This document shows, piece after piece, positions 33,319 to 43,400 of a stretch of DNA of 64,000 bases (position 1 is the stretch's first letter; each line of letters starts with the position of its first letter). The notes under the pieces were generated by a model. That model saw only the letters and a program-made list of their open reading frames with translations. It had not been told where the DNA came from and made no database searches. The stretch spans positions 1,038,001 to 1,102,000 of the forward strand of contig NZ_OY780957.1 of the NCBI RefSeq assembly GCF_963675985.1, given 5' to 3'. This stretch comes from an uncultured Roseibium sp. Lineage in GTDB: Bacteria > Pseudomonadota > Alphaproteobacteria > Rhizobiales > Stappiaceae. The position numbers and the translations under genes are program-made.

Positions 33319-33792
33319 ATGCTGAAATCATTCAAGCAGTTCATTCGCGAAATCACTCTGGGTGACAGCGGCAAGAAAACCTTTGCCGAGGACGACCACC
33401 GGCTCGCGGCAGCTGCGCTGCTATTTCACCTCACCGATGTTGACGGCGTCATCGAGGACAGCGAGATCCGGAAGTTGCGGGAAATCCTTCAGAACCACTA
33501 TCAGCTGACCGACGAGGAGACGAAGGAACTCATCGACATCGCGAAGGTGCGCGACAGCGAAGCCGTCGACCTTTATGGCTTTACCTCCGTGTTGAAGCGA
33601 AGGACGGACGAGGCGGAACGCCTCGCGATCGTCGAGATGATGTGGGAGGTCGTCTATGCGGACGGCCATGTCCATGAATTCGAGGACAACACCATCTGGC
33701 GTGTCGCCGAACTGCTGGGCATTTCAACCCGCGACCGGATGACCCTGCGGCGAAAAGTGGCCAAATCCGCCCCGGAGCCAGAAGACGACTGA
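33319..33792 (+). CDS. TerB family tellurite resistance protein
   Basis: 157 residues of the TerB-like alpha-helical domain (COG4103). FHLTDVDGVIEDSEIRKLREIL and MWEVVYADGHVHEFEDNTIWRVAELLGI show the two repeated acidic DVDG and ADGxxxxxE motifs of TerB, which bind metal (Ca2+ or others). Cytoplasmic; no terC/D/E partners are nearby, so the label tellurite resistance is only a family name. Monocistronic, with weak ribosome site. The AT-rich stretch upstream is shared with the iron operon. Confidence 0.9.
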   Translation: MLKSFKQFIREITLGDSGKKTFAEDDHRLAAAALLFHLTDVDGVIEDSEIRKLREILQNHYQLTDEETKELIDIAKVRDSEAVDLYGFTSVLKRRTDEAERLAIVEMMWEVVYADGHVHEFEDNTIWRVAELLGISTRDRMTLRRKVAKSAPEPEDD

Positions 33793-33861
33793 CGGGCCTT
33801 TGGGGATATTGCACCGCAAAAGGGCTCGACCGCGTGCGCGAAGTGTACCATATTCAGATCC

Positions 33862-34620
33862 ATGAGATTGGAAACCTTCGCTGACTCATCCCGTCCCAAA
33901 ATCCTGATCATCCTGCATCAGGAGCACTCGTCACCCGGCCGCGTCGGCCAGGAACTGATCAGGCGCGGATTTGCGCTCGACATCCGCAAACCGCGCTTTG
34001 GCGACACGCTTCCCGACACCATGGCCGGTCATGCCGGAGCCGTGATTTTCGGCGGCCCGATGAGCGCCAACGACCCCGATGCTTTTGTCACCAGGGAAAT
34101 CGACTGGATCAAGGTACCCCTGCGCGAGAACGCGCCGTTCCTGGGGATCTGCCTCGGCGCCCAGATGATGGTCAAACAGCTCGGCGGCACCGTTGCGGGT
34201 CATCGCGACGGACTGGTCGAGATCGGCTACTATCCGTTGCGCCCGACCGCAACAGGCAAGGCGCTGATGGATGACTGGCCGACAAAAGCCTATCAGTGGC
34301 ACAGTGAAGGCTTCGACAAGCCTGCGGGCTGCGAACTTCTGGCCACCAACCCCACCTATCCGAACCAGGCGATCCGCTATGGCAGCAATGCCTATGGCAT
34401 CCAGTTCCATCCCGAGCTGACCCATTCGATGCTGGTTCGCTGGACGACCCGCGGCGCACCGCGCATGGTCCTTCCGGGTGCCCAGCAGCGCCGGGACCAT
34501 TTTGCCGGCCGTTATGTCTATGACCAGGCGGTCCGCCGCTGGCTCGACCGCTTCCTCGACCTTTGGATCGGACGGGCGGACGGAGCGGACAGATCCCCCA
34601 TTCAAGCGGCCGCCGAATAG
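33862..34620 (+). CDS. Class I glutamine amidotransferase-like protein
   Basis: 252 residues of the GMP-synthase-like GATase1 group (COG0518). The nucleophile elbow is GICLGAQMM (Cys about residue 96); the catalytic His-Glu pair is in YGIQFHPELTHSM (about 180). No synthetase domain is fused or adjacent, so it is a stand-alone member, as in gamma-glutamyl peptide hydrolysing relatives. Substrate unknown. Monocistronic between terB and the DnaB-like ATPase gene. Confidence 0.9.
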   Translation: MRLETFADSSRPKILIILHQEHSSPGRVGQELIRRGFALDIRKPRFGDTLPDTMAGHAGAVIFGGPMSANDPDAFVTREIDWIKVPLRENAPFLGICLGAQMMVKQLGGTVAGHRDGLVEIGYYPLRPTATGKALMDDWPTKAYQWHSEGFDKPAGCELLATNPTYPNQAIRYGSNAYGIQFHPELTHSMLVRWTTRGAPRMVLPGAQQRRDHFAGRYVYDQAVRRWLDRFLDLWIGRADGADRSPIQAAAE

Positions 34621-34798
34621 CGTTTGGCGTTTCCGGCGAAACCGAATCGCGTTAAAATCTTTTCCGGTTTCGTCCGAACCTCCCCCCTCCATCCGGGAAA
34701 GCATTAGGCATGCGGGACGGCTTCGTCTTTGAACCGGCTCAACGGATATCCGGCATAAGGAGGGGTTGCGGACTGTATCCGTGGCAGGAGGTTCGCCC

Positions 34799-35512
34799 AT
34801 GAGGCTCTCAGCACCCGTTTATGTCTTGAAACGCAAGGCGCGGCTTTTGTCGCGCGATGCGAAAATCCCTCTGCATGCAGCGCTTGACCGGATTGCGGCA
34901 AGTGAAGGCGTCGAAAGCTGGAGCCTGCTGTCCGCACGGCTTGCAGCCGCATCTCCGGCAGCAAAACTCTATCCGAAGCTGTCCCCGGGCGACCTTGTGC
35001 TCATCGGCGCCCGTCCCGGTCAGGGCAAAACACTGCTAAGCCTGGAACTCGCCGTGGAGGCGATGAAGCAAGGAAACAGAACTACCTTTTTCACCCTGGA
35101 ATACACCCAGATCCATGTCCTGGACCGGTTCCGGGCGATCGGCGTGGACCCCAATCGGTTCGAGAGCCTGTTCGACCTCGACATGTCCGATGCCATCAGC
35201 GCCGACCACATCATCGACCGGATGGCCGGCGCACCATCCGGCAACCTTGCGATCGTGGATTATCTTCAGCTGCTCGATCAGAAGCGGGAGCACCCGGATC
35301 TGATGCGGCAGGTGCGCGCATTAAAGGCTTTCGCGGAAAAGAGCGGAACGATCTTTGTAGCGATCTCGCAGATCGACCGTAGCTACGAGTTGTCTGCCAG
35401 AACCTGTCCGGATCTCGAAGACGTCCGCTTGCCCAATCCCCTGGACCTGTCCCTCTTCACCAAGACCTGCTTCCTGCACGAAGGCGAAGTGAATTTTCGA
35501 ACCGCAGGCTGA
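34799..35512 (+). CDS. Small DnaB-like (RecA-fold) ATPase
   Basis: 237 residues from ATG at 34799, set by CAGGAGG about 8 bases upstream; an upstream in-frame GTG/ATG at 34766 lacks this. It holds only the C-terminal RecA-type domain of replicative helicase DnaB: Walker A GARPGQGKT (about residues 69-77), FFTLEYTQIHVLDRF, and Walker B LAIVDYLQLLDQKR, with sensor ISQIDR. The N-terminal domain and DnaG-binding part are missing. The first 50 residues (VLKRKARLLSRDAKIPLHAALDRIAASEG) resemble a GCN5/antitoxin-like basic region. Family is common in Hyphomicrobiales, function unknown; it cannot be the main DnaB. Confidence 0.85.
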   Translation: MRLSAPVYVLKRKARLLSRDAKIPLHAALDRIAASEGVESWSLLSARLAAASPAAKLYPKLSPGDLVLIGARPGQGKTLLSLELAVEAMKQGNRTTFFTLEYTQIHVLDRFRAIGVDPNRFESLFDLDMSDAISADHIIDRMAGAPSGNLAIVDYLQLLDQKREHPDLMRQVRALKAFAEKSGTIFVAISQIDRSYELSARTCPDLEDVRLPNPLDLSLFTKTCFLHEGEVNFRTAG

Positions 35513-35531
35513 TCTTTCAACGCATGCGAAA

Positions 35532-35559
35532 CCGGCCGCCACAGGGGTGCGGCGGCCGG
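35532..35559 (-). terminator. Hairpin at the end of pyruvate carboxylase
   Basis: Perfect 9-base arms CCGGCCGCC (35532-35540) and GGCGGCCGG (35551-35559). On the minus strand it is followed by TTTCG, a weak T run, and it lies 17 bases after the pyc stop. It also sits after the convergent DnaB-like gene. Confidence 0.65.
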
Positions 35560-35576
35560 GATTAAAGCAAGCCGGA

Positions 35577-38500
35577 TCAGTCCGAATAGACGACCAGAAG
35601 ATCCTTGGCGTCGATCTGCGCGCCTGGCGACACCAGAACCTCGCTGATGGTCCCGTCGCGCTCCGCATGGAGGGCCGTTTCCATTTTCATGGCCTCGATC
35701 GACAGGAGAACATCACCCGCGGATACGGTCTGCCCCGATTTGACGGTCACCGAAGAAATGACGCCGGGCATCGGTGCGCCGACATGGGCCTCGTTTCCGG
35801 CCTCTGCCTTGCGCATGGCAGCAGATCCCGCCGCTCCGTGCACCCGGTCCGGGACCTTGATGATACGGGGCTGGCCATTGAGCTCGAAGAAGACCTTCTG
35901 TTCGCCCTTCTCGTCCGTCTCGCCGAACGTCTGACAGCGCACGACCATAGTCTTGCCCGGTTCCAGATCGACCAGGATCTCGTCGCCGGCTTCGAGACCG
36001 TAGAAATAGACCGGCGTCGGCAGGACGGAAGTCGGGCCGTATTGCTGTTGCGCCTTTTCGAAGTCGGTGAAGACCTTCGGATACATGAGATAGGCGGCAA
36101 GATCCGCGTCATCCATGTCCCGGCCGGTCGCTTCCGCCGCCTTCGCCCGTTCCGCGTCCAGATCCGCCTGCTCAAGCAGAGAGCCCGGACGCACGGTGAT
36201 CGGCGTTTCGCCTTTCAGCACCTTGTCCTGGATCTTCTTCGGCCAGCCTCCGGGCGGCTGGCCCAGATCGCCGTGCAGCATCTTCACCGCCGAATCCGGG
36301 AAGGCCACATCCTTGTCCGGGTCCTCGACGTCGGCCACCGTCAGTCCCTGGCTGACCATCATTAGCGCCATGTCGCCGACGACCTTGGACGACGGCGTCA
36401 CCTTGACGATGTCGCCGAACATCATGTTCGCGTCCGCATAGGCCTGGGCGACCTCGTGCCAGCGGGTTTCCAGGCCAAGCGAGCGCGCCTGTTCCTTCAG
36501 GTTGGTGAACTGGCCGCCCGGCATTTCATGCAGGTAAACCTCAGACGCACCGGAGCGCAGGTCGCTTTCGAACCCGCGATACTGGGTGCGCACGGCTTCC
36601 CAGTAGAAGGAGATCTCGCGGATAGTCTGCGGGTCCAGACCCGTATCCCTCTCACCGCCGCGCAGCGCCTCCACGATCGACCCAAGGCACGGCTGCGAGG
36701 TCAGACCGGACAACGCGTCCATCGCCGCATCCACCGCATCGACGCCGGCCTCGACAGCGGCAAGAACGCTCGCGGCCGCTATCCCGGACGTGTCATGGGT
36801 ATGGAAGTGGATTGGTAGGCTGGTTTCTTCCTTGAGCGCCTTCACCAGGATTCGCGCCGCTTCCGGCTTCAGAAGCCCGGCCATGTCCTTGAGGCCGAGG
36901 ATATGCGCACCGGCTGCCTCCAGCTCCTTGGCGAGGCCGACATAATACTTCAGATCGTATTTCGGCCGGGCGCTGTCGAGCATGTCGCCGGTGTAACAGA
37001 GCACCCCCTCGCAGAGCTTGTTGGCTTCGACGACCGCATCCATGGAAACGCGCATGTTCTCCACCCAGTTCAGGCAGTCGAACACGCGGAAGAGATCCAC
37101 ACCGTTTTCCGCCGCCTGGGCGACGAAGAACTTCACCACATTGTCCGGGTAGTTGGTGTAGCCGACGCCGTTTGAGCCACGCAGAAGCATCTGAAGCAGG
37201 ATGTTCGGCGCCTTTTCCCGGATCAGCCGCAACCGCTCCCACGGGCTTTCGGTGAGGAAGCGCATGGCGACGTCGAAGGTCGCCCCGCCCCAGCATTCCA
37301 GCGAAAACAGCTGCGGCAGGCCGGAAGCATAGGCGTCGGCGATCCGCACGATGTCATGGGTGCGCATGCGGGTCGCAAGCAGGGACTGGTGGCCATCGCG
37401 CATGGTGGTGTCCGTCACCAGCGTGCGGGTCTCAGCCTTCATCCAGTCGGCGAAGCCCTTGGGGCCGAGCCGGTCGAGAAGTTGTCGGGTCCCCTCCGGC
37501 TTGTCGTCGCCATAGACCGGCACGACCGGCAGAGCCGCGTCCTTCGGCGGCCGGGCGCGAGAGCGGGTTTCGGGATGACCGTTCACCGAGACATCGGCGA
37601 TATAGGTCAGAAGCTTGGTCGCCCGGTCCTTGCGCCGGGTCTGTTCGAACAGCGCCGGCGTGTCGTCGATGAACCGGGTCGTGTAGGTATTCGACCGGAA
37701 ATCCGGGTGATCGATGATGTTTTCCAGAAACACCAGGTTGGTTGCGACGCCGCGGATGCGGAATTCGCGCAAGGCCCGGTCCATGCGCTTGCAGGCTTCT
37801 TCCGCCGTTGGCGCCCAGGCCGTCACCTTTTCCAGAAGCGGATCGTAGAAACGGGTAATCACCGCCCCGGAATAGGCCGTGCCGCCGTCCAGCCGGATGC
37901 CGAACCCGGTTGCACCCCGATAGGCGGTGATGCGTCCGTAATCTGGAATGAAGTTCTGGTCCGGATCTTCCGTCGTGATCCGGCACTGCAGCGCATGGCC
38001 GTTCAAACGGATGTTTTCCTGGGCCGGCACGCCGCTTTCCGGCGTTCCGATCTTCGCCCCGCCTGCGATCTGGATCTGGGCCTTGACGATGTCGATGCCG
38101 GTGACTTCCTCCGTAACCGTATGTTCCACCTGAACCCGTGGATTGACCTCGATGAAGTAGACGGCCCCGGTATCCGCATCCATCAGGAACTCGATGGTCC
38201 CCGCACCCCGGTAATTGACTTGCCCACCGATCTTCAGGCCGTAGCCGCAAAGCTCCTGGCGTTTCGCCTCGTCCAGGTAAGGTGCCGGAGCGCGCTCCAC
38301 GACCTTCTGGTGCCGGCGCTGGATGGAACAGTCGCGCTCGAACAGATGCACCAGGCCGCCCTGACCGTCGCCGAGGATCTGCACCTCCACGTGGCGGGCC
38401 CGCTGAACCAGCTTTTCCAGGTAGATCTCGTCCTTGCCGAAGGCCGCGCGGGCTTCGCGTTTCGCAGCCACCACATCACGCATCAGCGTGGCTTCATCCG

Positions 38501-39020
38501 GAATGACGCGCATGCCGCGGCCGCCGCCGCCCCAGGAGGCCTTCAGCATCACCGGATAGCCAATTTCGGCCGCAAGCTGTTTTACTTCTTCCATGTCGTC
38601 GGGAAGCGGATCGGTCGCGGGCATGACCGGAACGCCGGCCTCGATCGCCAGGTTGCGTGCGGCCACCTTGTTGCCCAGGCTGCGCATGGTTTCCGGCTTC
38701 GGGCCGATGAAGATGATGCCCGCCGCCTCGCAGGCTTCGGCGAATTCCGGGCTTTCAGACAGAAACCCGTAGCCCGGATGGATCGCGTCGACCTTCGCGG
38801 TTTTGGCAACGCGGATAATCTCGTCTATGGCCAGATAAGCCTCAATGGGGCCCAGACCCTGACCGACCTGGTAGGCCTCGTCCGCCTTGAAGCGGTGAAG
38901 GGCCAGCTTGTCCTGTTCGGCGAAGATCGCCACGGTCTTCAGACCGAGTTCGTTTGCGGCCCGGAATACGCGGATCGCGATTTCGGAGCGGTTTGCGACG
39001 AGAATTTTACCAATTGCCAA
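35577..39020 (-). CDS. pyc: Pyruvate carboxylase
   Basis: 1147 residues, the usual length. Forms oxaloacetate from pyruvate, bicarbonate and ATP. Order: biotin carboxylase with ATP-grasp (about 1-450; IGKILVANRSEIAIRVFRAANELG, GGGGRGMR, ERDCSIQRRHQKVVE), carboxyltransferase TIM barrel (about 530-810; TTMRDGHQSLLATRMRT, HFHTHDTSG), allosteric linker, and biotin carrier domain with A-M-K-M in SIEAMKMETALHAE near the end. TTG at 39020 is chosen because GGAGGA lies 6 bases before it and homology begins there; the in-frame GTG at 39035 has no ribosome site. Monocistronic. Confidence 0.96.
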   Translation of the reverse strand: MAIGKILVANRSEIAIRVFRAANELGLKTVAIFAEQDKLALHRFKADEAYQVGQGLGPIEAYLAIDEIIRVAKTAKVDAIHPGYGFLSESPEFAEACEAAGIIFIGPKPETMRSLGNKVAARNLAIEAGVPVMPATDPLPDDMEEVKQLAAEIGYPVMLKASWGGGGRGMRVIPDEATLMRDVVAAKREARAAFGKDEIYLEKLVQRARHVEVQILGDGQGGLVHLFERDCSIQRRHQKVVERAPAPYLDEAKRQELCGYGLKIGGQVNYRGAGTIEFLMDADTGAVYFIEVNPRVQVEHTVTEEVTGIDIVKAQIQIAGGAKIGTPESGVPAQENIRLNGHALQCRITTEDPDQNFIPDYGRITAYRGATGFGIRLDGGTAYSGAVITRFYDPLLEKVTAWAPTAEEACKRMDRALREFRIRGVATNLVFLENIIDHPDFRSNTYTTRFIDDTPALFEQTRRKDRATKLLTYIADVSVNGHPETRSRARPPKDAALPVVPVYGDDKPEGTRQLLDRLGPKGFADWMKAETRTLVTDTTMRDGHQSLLATRMRTHDIVRIADAYASGLPQLFSLECWGGATFDVAMRFLTESPWERLRLIREKAPNILLQMLLRGSNGVGYTNYPDNVVKFFVAQAAENGVDLFRVFDCLNWVENMRVSMDAVVEANKLCEGVLCYTGDMLDSARPKYDLKYYVGLAKELEAAGAHILGLKDMAGLLKPEAARILVKALKEETSLPIHFHTHDTSGIAAASVLAAVEAGVDAVDAAMDALSGLTSQPCLGSIVEALRGGERDTGLDPQTIREISFYWEAVRTQYRGFESDLRSGASEVYLHEMPGGQFTNLKEQARSLGLETRWHEVAQAYADANMMFGDIVKVTPSSKVVGDMALMMVSQGLTVADVEDPDKDVAFPDSAVKMLHGDLGQPPGGWPKKIQDKVLKGETPITVRPGSLLEQADLDAERAKAAEATGRDMDDADLAAYLMYPKVFTDFEKAQQQYGPTSVLPTPVYFYGLEAGDEILVDLEPGKTMVVRCQTFGETDEKGEQKVFFELNGQPRIIKVPDRVHGAAGSAAMRKAEAGNEAHVGAPMPGVISSVTVKSGQTVSAGDVLLSIEAMKMETALHAERDGTISEVLVSPGAQIDAKDLLVVYSD

Positions 39021-39171
39021 AAACAGTCCTCCCACGGCGGCTTACATTGCAGTGCGGCAAAGTGCCTAAACTGTTTTTTACTGCGATTTTTATCGATTTA
39101 GAAGGGCACATCCCGCCGCGCCTGGTACCGCAATGCGATAAGCAGCACAGAAGATGTTTAGAGTCAGGGCC

Positions 39172-39903
39172 TTACCCGATAATCCCGTGCCGGAAGGCGA
39201 GTGCGACCGCATGAGGACGGTTGGCCGCGCCGAGCTTGCGTGACGCTTCTTTCAGGTACCAGTCGACAGTATGACGCGAAATGCCGAGCCTGTCGGCAAT
39301 CCCGCCGCTGGTCAGCCCCGCCGCAGACCACTTCAAACACTCTGCTTCCCGTGCGGTGAGACCGAATTCGGCACTGCTTTGCGGCATTTCCGGTTTCGCC
39401 AGATCCATGACATGAGAATAGGCGCACATGCCGGCCAGGTGCAGCGCCCGCAGATCGTCCGGGGTCAGGTCCGCTCTTTCTCCGCCGAACATCAGGGACC
39501 CGATCAGCCCCTGCGGACCGTGTATCGGCATTAGAACGCCGTCATTCATTTTGAAGGTGCGCGCCTCGTCCAGGATCCGAAGGCCCTCGGGGGTCACATC
39601 CTCGTCGTTGCGGGTATCGGCCCAGAGAAACGGTTCGACCCTTCGCGTTGCACGCGCGATCACCGGATCATGCCGGATATAGTTTTTCCGCAGATACCGG
39701 CTCTCCCATTCCGGATCCCAGCCCGACGACAGAATGTAGGGAGCGCACATCGAGCCCGGTCCGGTGAAAGTTGCCAACACATAAGACGAAAAACCGTAAT
39801 GTCCGGCAAGGTCAGCCAGGTCGGCCGCTGCGGCTTCGGCATTACCGCGGTTGGACACCTTCTCCGCAAACGCGAACACCTGGTTTAAATGTCCGTCCTG
39901 CAT
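39172..39903 (-). CDS. LuxR-type regulator with autoinducer-binding domain (solo)
   Basis: 243 residues. N-terminal Autoind_bind domain (about 15-160): YVLATF, WDPEWESRYLRKNYIRHDPVIARA, PFLWAD and GVLMPIHGPQGLIGSLMFGG contain the usual Trp/Tyr/Asp-Pro/Trp/Gly positions of acyl-homoserine-lactone receptors. C-terminal GerE-type helix-turn-helix: LTAREAECLKWSAAGLTSGGIADRLGISRHTVDWYLKEASRKLGAANR. No luxI is found in the window, so it is an orphan or solo regulator. Upstream is a 560-base AT-rich stretch with an inverted repeat at 40033-40057. Confidence 0.93.
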   Translation of the reverse strand: MQDGHLNQVFAFAEKVSNRGNAEAAAADLADLAGHYGFSSYVLATFTGPGSMCAPYILSSGWDPEWESRYLRKNYIRHDPVIARATRRVEPFLWADTRNDEDVTPEGLRILDEARTFKMNDGVLMPIHGPQGLIGSLMFGGERADLTPDDLRALHLAGMCAYSHVMDLAKPEMPQSSAEFGLTAREAECLKWSAAGLTSGGIADRLGISRHTVDWYLKEASRKLGAANRPHAVALAFRHGIIG

Positions 39904-40463
39904 TCAGCGCTCCGAAAATTCCACCGGACTGCTACTGAGGAACCGTACTTCTGACCCATAAAGAAACAATTGCCTTAAAAAGCCAATTCCTGTGTTCATT
40001 GCCAGGGTCTTTCGGGATCAAGGTGTTGATCTCAAATATTCAGAAACACCATATTTGGCAGGAACAAATCAAAAACCCTGCAAAATAAGTGATTCGTCGC
40101 GGTTCTGTTCCCAGTTCGTCCAGTCGTTAAATCATAATGAATTCATTATTGTATTTGCATTTACGAAATATCCATGATTGACAGAATTATCAAGCCAAAC
40201 GGGAAATCCGCCCCCAATTTCCTAACGCCTTGGCCAGATTCAGCATTTTGTATCCTTTCCAGGCTCGTAACCCAGATGTCGTAGAGAACGAATCCTGAAT
40301 CTCCGCGAGTCGCCGATTCGGTCGAGCTTTGTTCTCGAGTCGTTCCTTTCAGCGGAATTTGAACGGCTCCAATGGCCGAATTTCCCGAGACGCTGTCCTG
40401 AAAAAAGACGCGGGACAGGAAACCCATGCCGTGCTAGACCGCGCAGGCTATTCCGATCGGGCC
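39904..40463. other. AT-rich 560-base intergenic stretch between luxR-type gene and helicase
   Basis: No credible gene. An inverted repeat CAAATAT (40033-40039) and ATATTTG (40051-40057), 11 bases apart, is the clearest structure and may be an operator. The base composition is clearly more AT-rich than the coding parts. The helicase frame is open from 40329, so its true start may lie inside this stretch. Confidence 0.6.
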
Positions 40464-43400
40464 ATGACGGCCCGCGATACAGACACAGCCATCTCTCGCC
40501 AAATGCCCCGTCCTCACAACATGACGCTCCCGCCAGCTGCCCGATCGAAAACCGTTACCGCGGTTCTCGGGCCGACCAATACGGGCAAGACCCATCTGGC
40601 CATCGAGCGCATGCTGGCGCAGCCCTCGGGGCTGATCGGCCTGCCCTTGCGTCTGCTCGCAAGGGAAGTCTACGGCCGGATCGCGGACCGCGCCGGCACC
40701 GACGCGGTCGCCCTGATCACCGGCGAAGAAAAGATCCTGCCGAAGTCCGCCCGCTTCTACGTCTCCACGGTCGAAGCCATGCCGCTCGCTCTGGACACGG
40801 AGTTCGTCGCCATCGACGAGGTCCAGCTTGCCGGCGATCTGGACCGGGGCCACGTGTTCACCGACCGTATCTTGAACCTGCGCGGGCGCTCCGAGACGCT
40901 CCTGCTGGGGGCGGCAACCGTCCGTCCGCTTCTGGAAAAGCTGATCCCCGGACTGAACGTGGTCACCCGGCCGCGCATGTCGGTCCTGGCCTATGCCGGT
41001 CAGAAGAAGGTGTCGCGCCTCCCACCCAGGTCCGCCATCGTCGCCTTTTCCTCCGACGAGGTCTACGGCATTGCCGAGCTGATCCGCCGTCAACGCGGCG
41101 GGGCTGCCGTCGTGCTCGGATCGCTCAGCCCGCGGACCCGAAATGCGCAGGTAGACCTGTTCCAGAATGGCGATGTGGAGCACCTGGTGGCGACCGACGC
41201 CATCGGCATGGGGCTCAATCTGGACGTCGACCACATCGCCTTTGCCGGCAACCGCAAATACGACGGTTATCAGTACCGCCAGCTGACCGCAGCCGAGATG
41301 GGCCAGATTGCGGGCCGCGCCGGGCGACACACCCGCGACGGCACCTTTGGCGTCACCGGCCGCGTCGATCCTCTGGACGACGATCTGGTGGAACAGATCG
41401 AGAATCACCATTTCGGCGCCCTGAAAGTGCTGCAATGGCGCAACAGTCATCTGGATTTTTCATCCACGGCGGCTTTGCGCCGGACCCTCGACAGGCCTCC
41501 GAACGAGGAGGGTCTGGCCCGCGCGCCCACCAGTGAGGACATCACCGCCCTTGAGAACCTTTTGCGCGATTCCCTCATTCAGGACCTGGCAAAGGGCCAA
41601 AAAGCGGTCGAATTGCTCTGGGATGTGTGCCAGGTGCCGGATTACCGCAAGATTGCGCCGGCCAATCATGCGGAACTACTGAACACGATTTACACCCATC
41701 TGATGCAGGACGGCGCGATTGCCGATGACTGGTTCACCCGTCAATTGGCCTTCGCAGATCGCACCGATGGTGATATCGACACCTTGGCAAACCGGATAGC
41801 TCATATCCGGACCTGGACATTTGTCGCGAACCGCCCCGACTGGCTGGCCGATCCGGCCCATTGGCAGGGGGTGACGCGCGATATAGAAGACAGGCTGTCC
41901 GATGCCCTCCACGATCGCCTGACACAAAGGTTCGTGGATCGGCGCACAAGTGTTTTGATGCGACGTTTGAGAGAGAACGCCATGCTGGAAGCGGAAATTA
42001 CATCGAGCGGTGATGTGCTCGTGGAAGGTCAGCACATCGGGAATCTGCTTGGCTTCCGGTTTGCACCCGATTCATCGGCCGAGGGCCAGGACGAGAAGGC
42101 GGTGCGCGCTGCCGCCCAAAAGGCCCTGACGACGGAAATCGAAAACCGCGCCGACAGGCTGTCGCGGTCTGAGAACGGCGACTTCATTCTGGCGGCCGAC
42201 GGTTCGATCCGCTGGCGCGGCGAGGCCGTCGCCAAACTGACCGCCGGAGAGGAAGTCCTCAACCCGACCGTTCTGCTGCTCGCGGACGAACATCTGACCG
42301 GCCCGGCAAGGGACAAGGTCCAGGACCGGATCAACCTGTGGATCCGCTCCCAGGTCGAAACCCTGCTGAAACCGCTCACCGACCTGAAGGCCGCCGAAAG
42401 CCTGGAAGGCCTCGCCCGTGGCATCGCCTTCCGCATCGTCGAAGGTCTCGGCGTCCTGGAACGCCAGGAAGCAGCCGACGAAATCCGCCAGCTCGATCAG
42501 GACATGCGCGCTTCCCTGCGCAAGCTCGGTGTGCGTTTCGGCGCCTACAACATCTATGTCCCCGCGCTGCTGAAACCCGCGCCGAGCCAGCTCCTGGCCC
42601 AGCTCTGGGCGCTCAAGCACGGGTCGCTCGACATGGACGGCCTGTCGGAGCTGCCGCATCTTTCTGCGTCCGGGCGAACCTCCATTCCCGTTGACGAGAC
42701 CATCGACAAGGCACTTTACAAGGTTGTCGGCTTCCGCGTCTGCGGACCGCGCGCCGTGCGTATCGATATTCTGGAACGACTCGCCGACCTGATCCGGCCG
42801 CTGATCGCCTGGAAACCGCTGGATGCGGAAGTGGCGCCGCCCGATGGTGCCATTGCCGAAGGTGGCGGCTTCACCGTCACCGTGTCCATGACCTCCCTGC
42901 TCGGCTGCGCCGGCGAGGATTTCTCCGCCGTGCTGAAATCCCTTGGCTATCGCCTGGAGACCCGGGAAGTCCAGCGCCCGGCGGCTCCCAAGCCGGCGGA
43001 AGCGGAAGCTCCGACAGAAGCCGCAGCTGAAAACGCCGAGGCCACCGAGGAAAGCGGTGAAGCGCCGGTCGCGGAAGCCGCATCGACTGAAACCGCTGGA
43101 GCACCGGCGGAAAGCGAAGCAACGGCAGAACCCGCTGCGGTGACGGAAGCCGACGCCCCGACCTCTGAACAAGTCCCCGCCCCTGAAGAAGCCGCTGCCG
43201 AAGAACCGGTCAAAGCTCCGGAAGGCGAAGCCGCGCCTGCGGAAGACGCTTCGACCGAGGCAGCCCAGGCCGATACCGGCGAGATGGAAACGGTTACGAT
43301 CGAGATCTGGCGTCCGGGCCGGTCCGACCGCCGTCCGCGCGGCCGCGGCCAGGACAACCGGCGCGGCGCCGAAGGACGGAAGGGCGCCGGACAGAAACGT

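Noticed and set aside
39021..39035. GTG at 39035 as start of pyruvate carboxylase
   Set aside because: Its own upstream region has no ribosome site, and GGAGGA lies inside the supposed coding part, well placed for TTG at 39020.
37356..39101. 581-codon plus-strand frame opposite pyruvate carboxylase
   Set aside because: Antisense shadow of pyc; the pyc reading is unambiguous and this frame has no recognisable domain.
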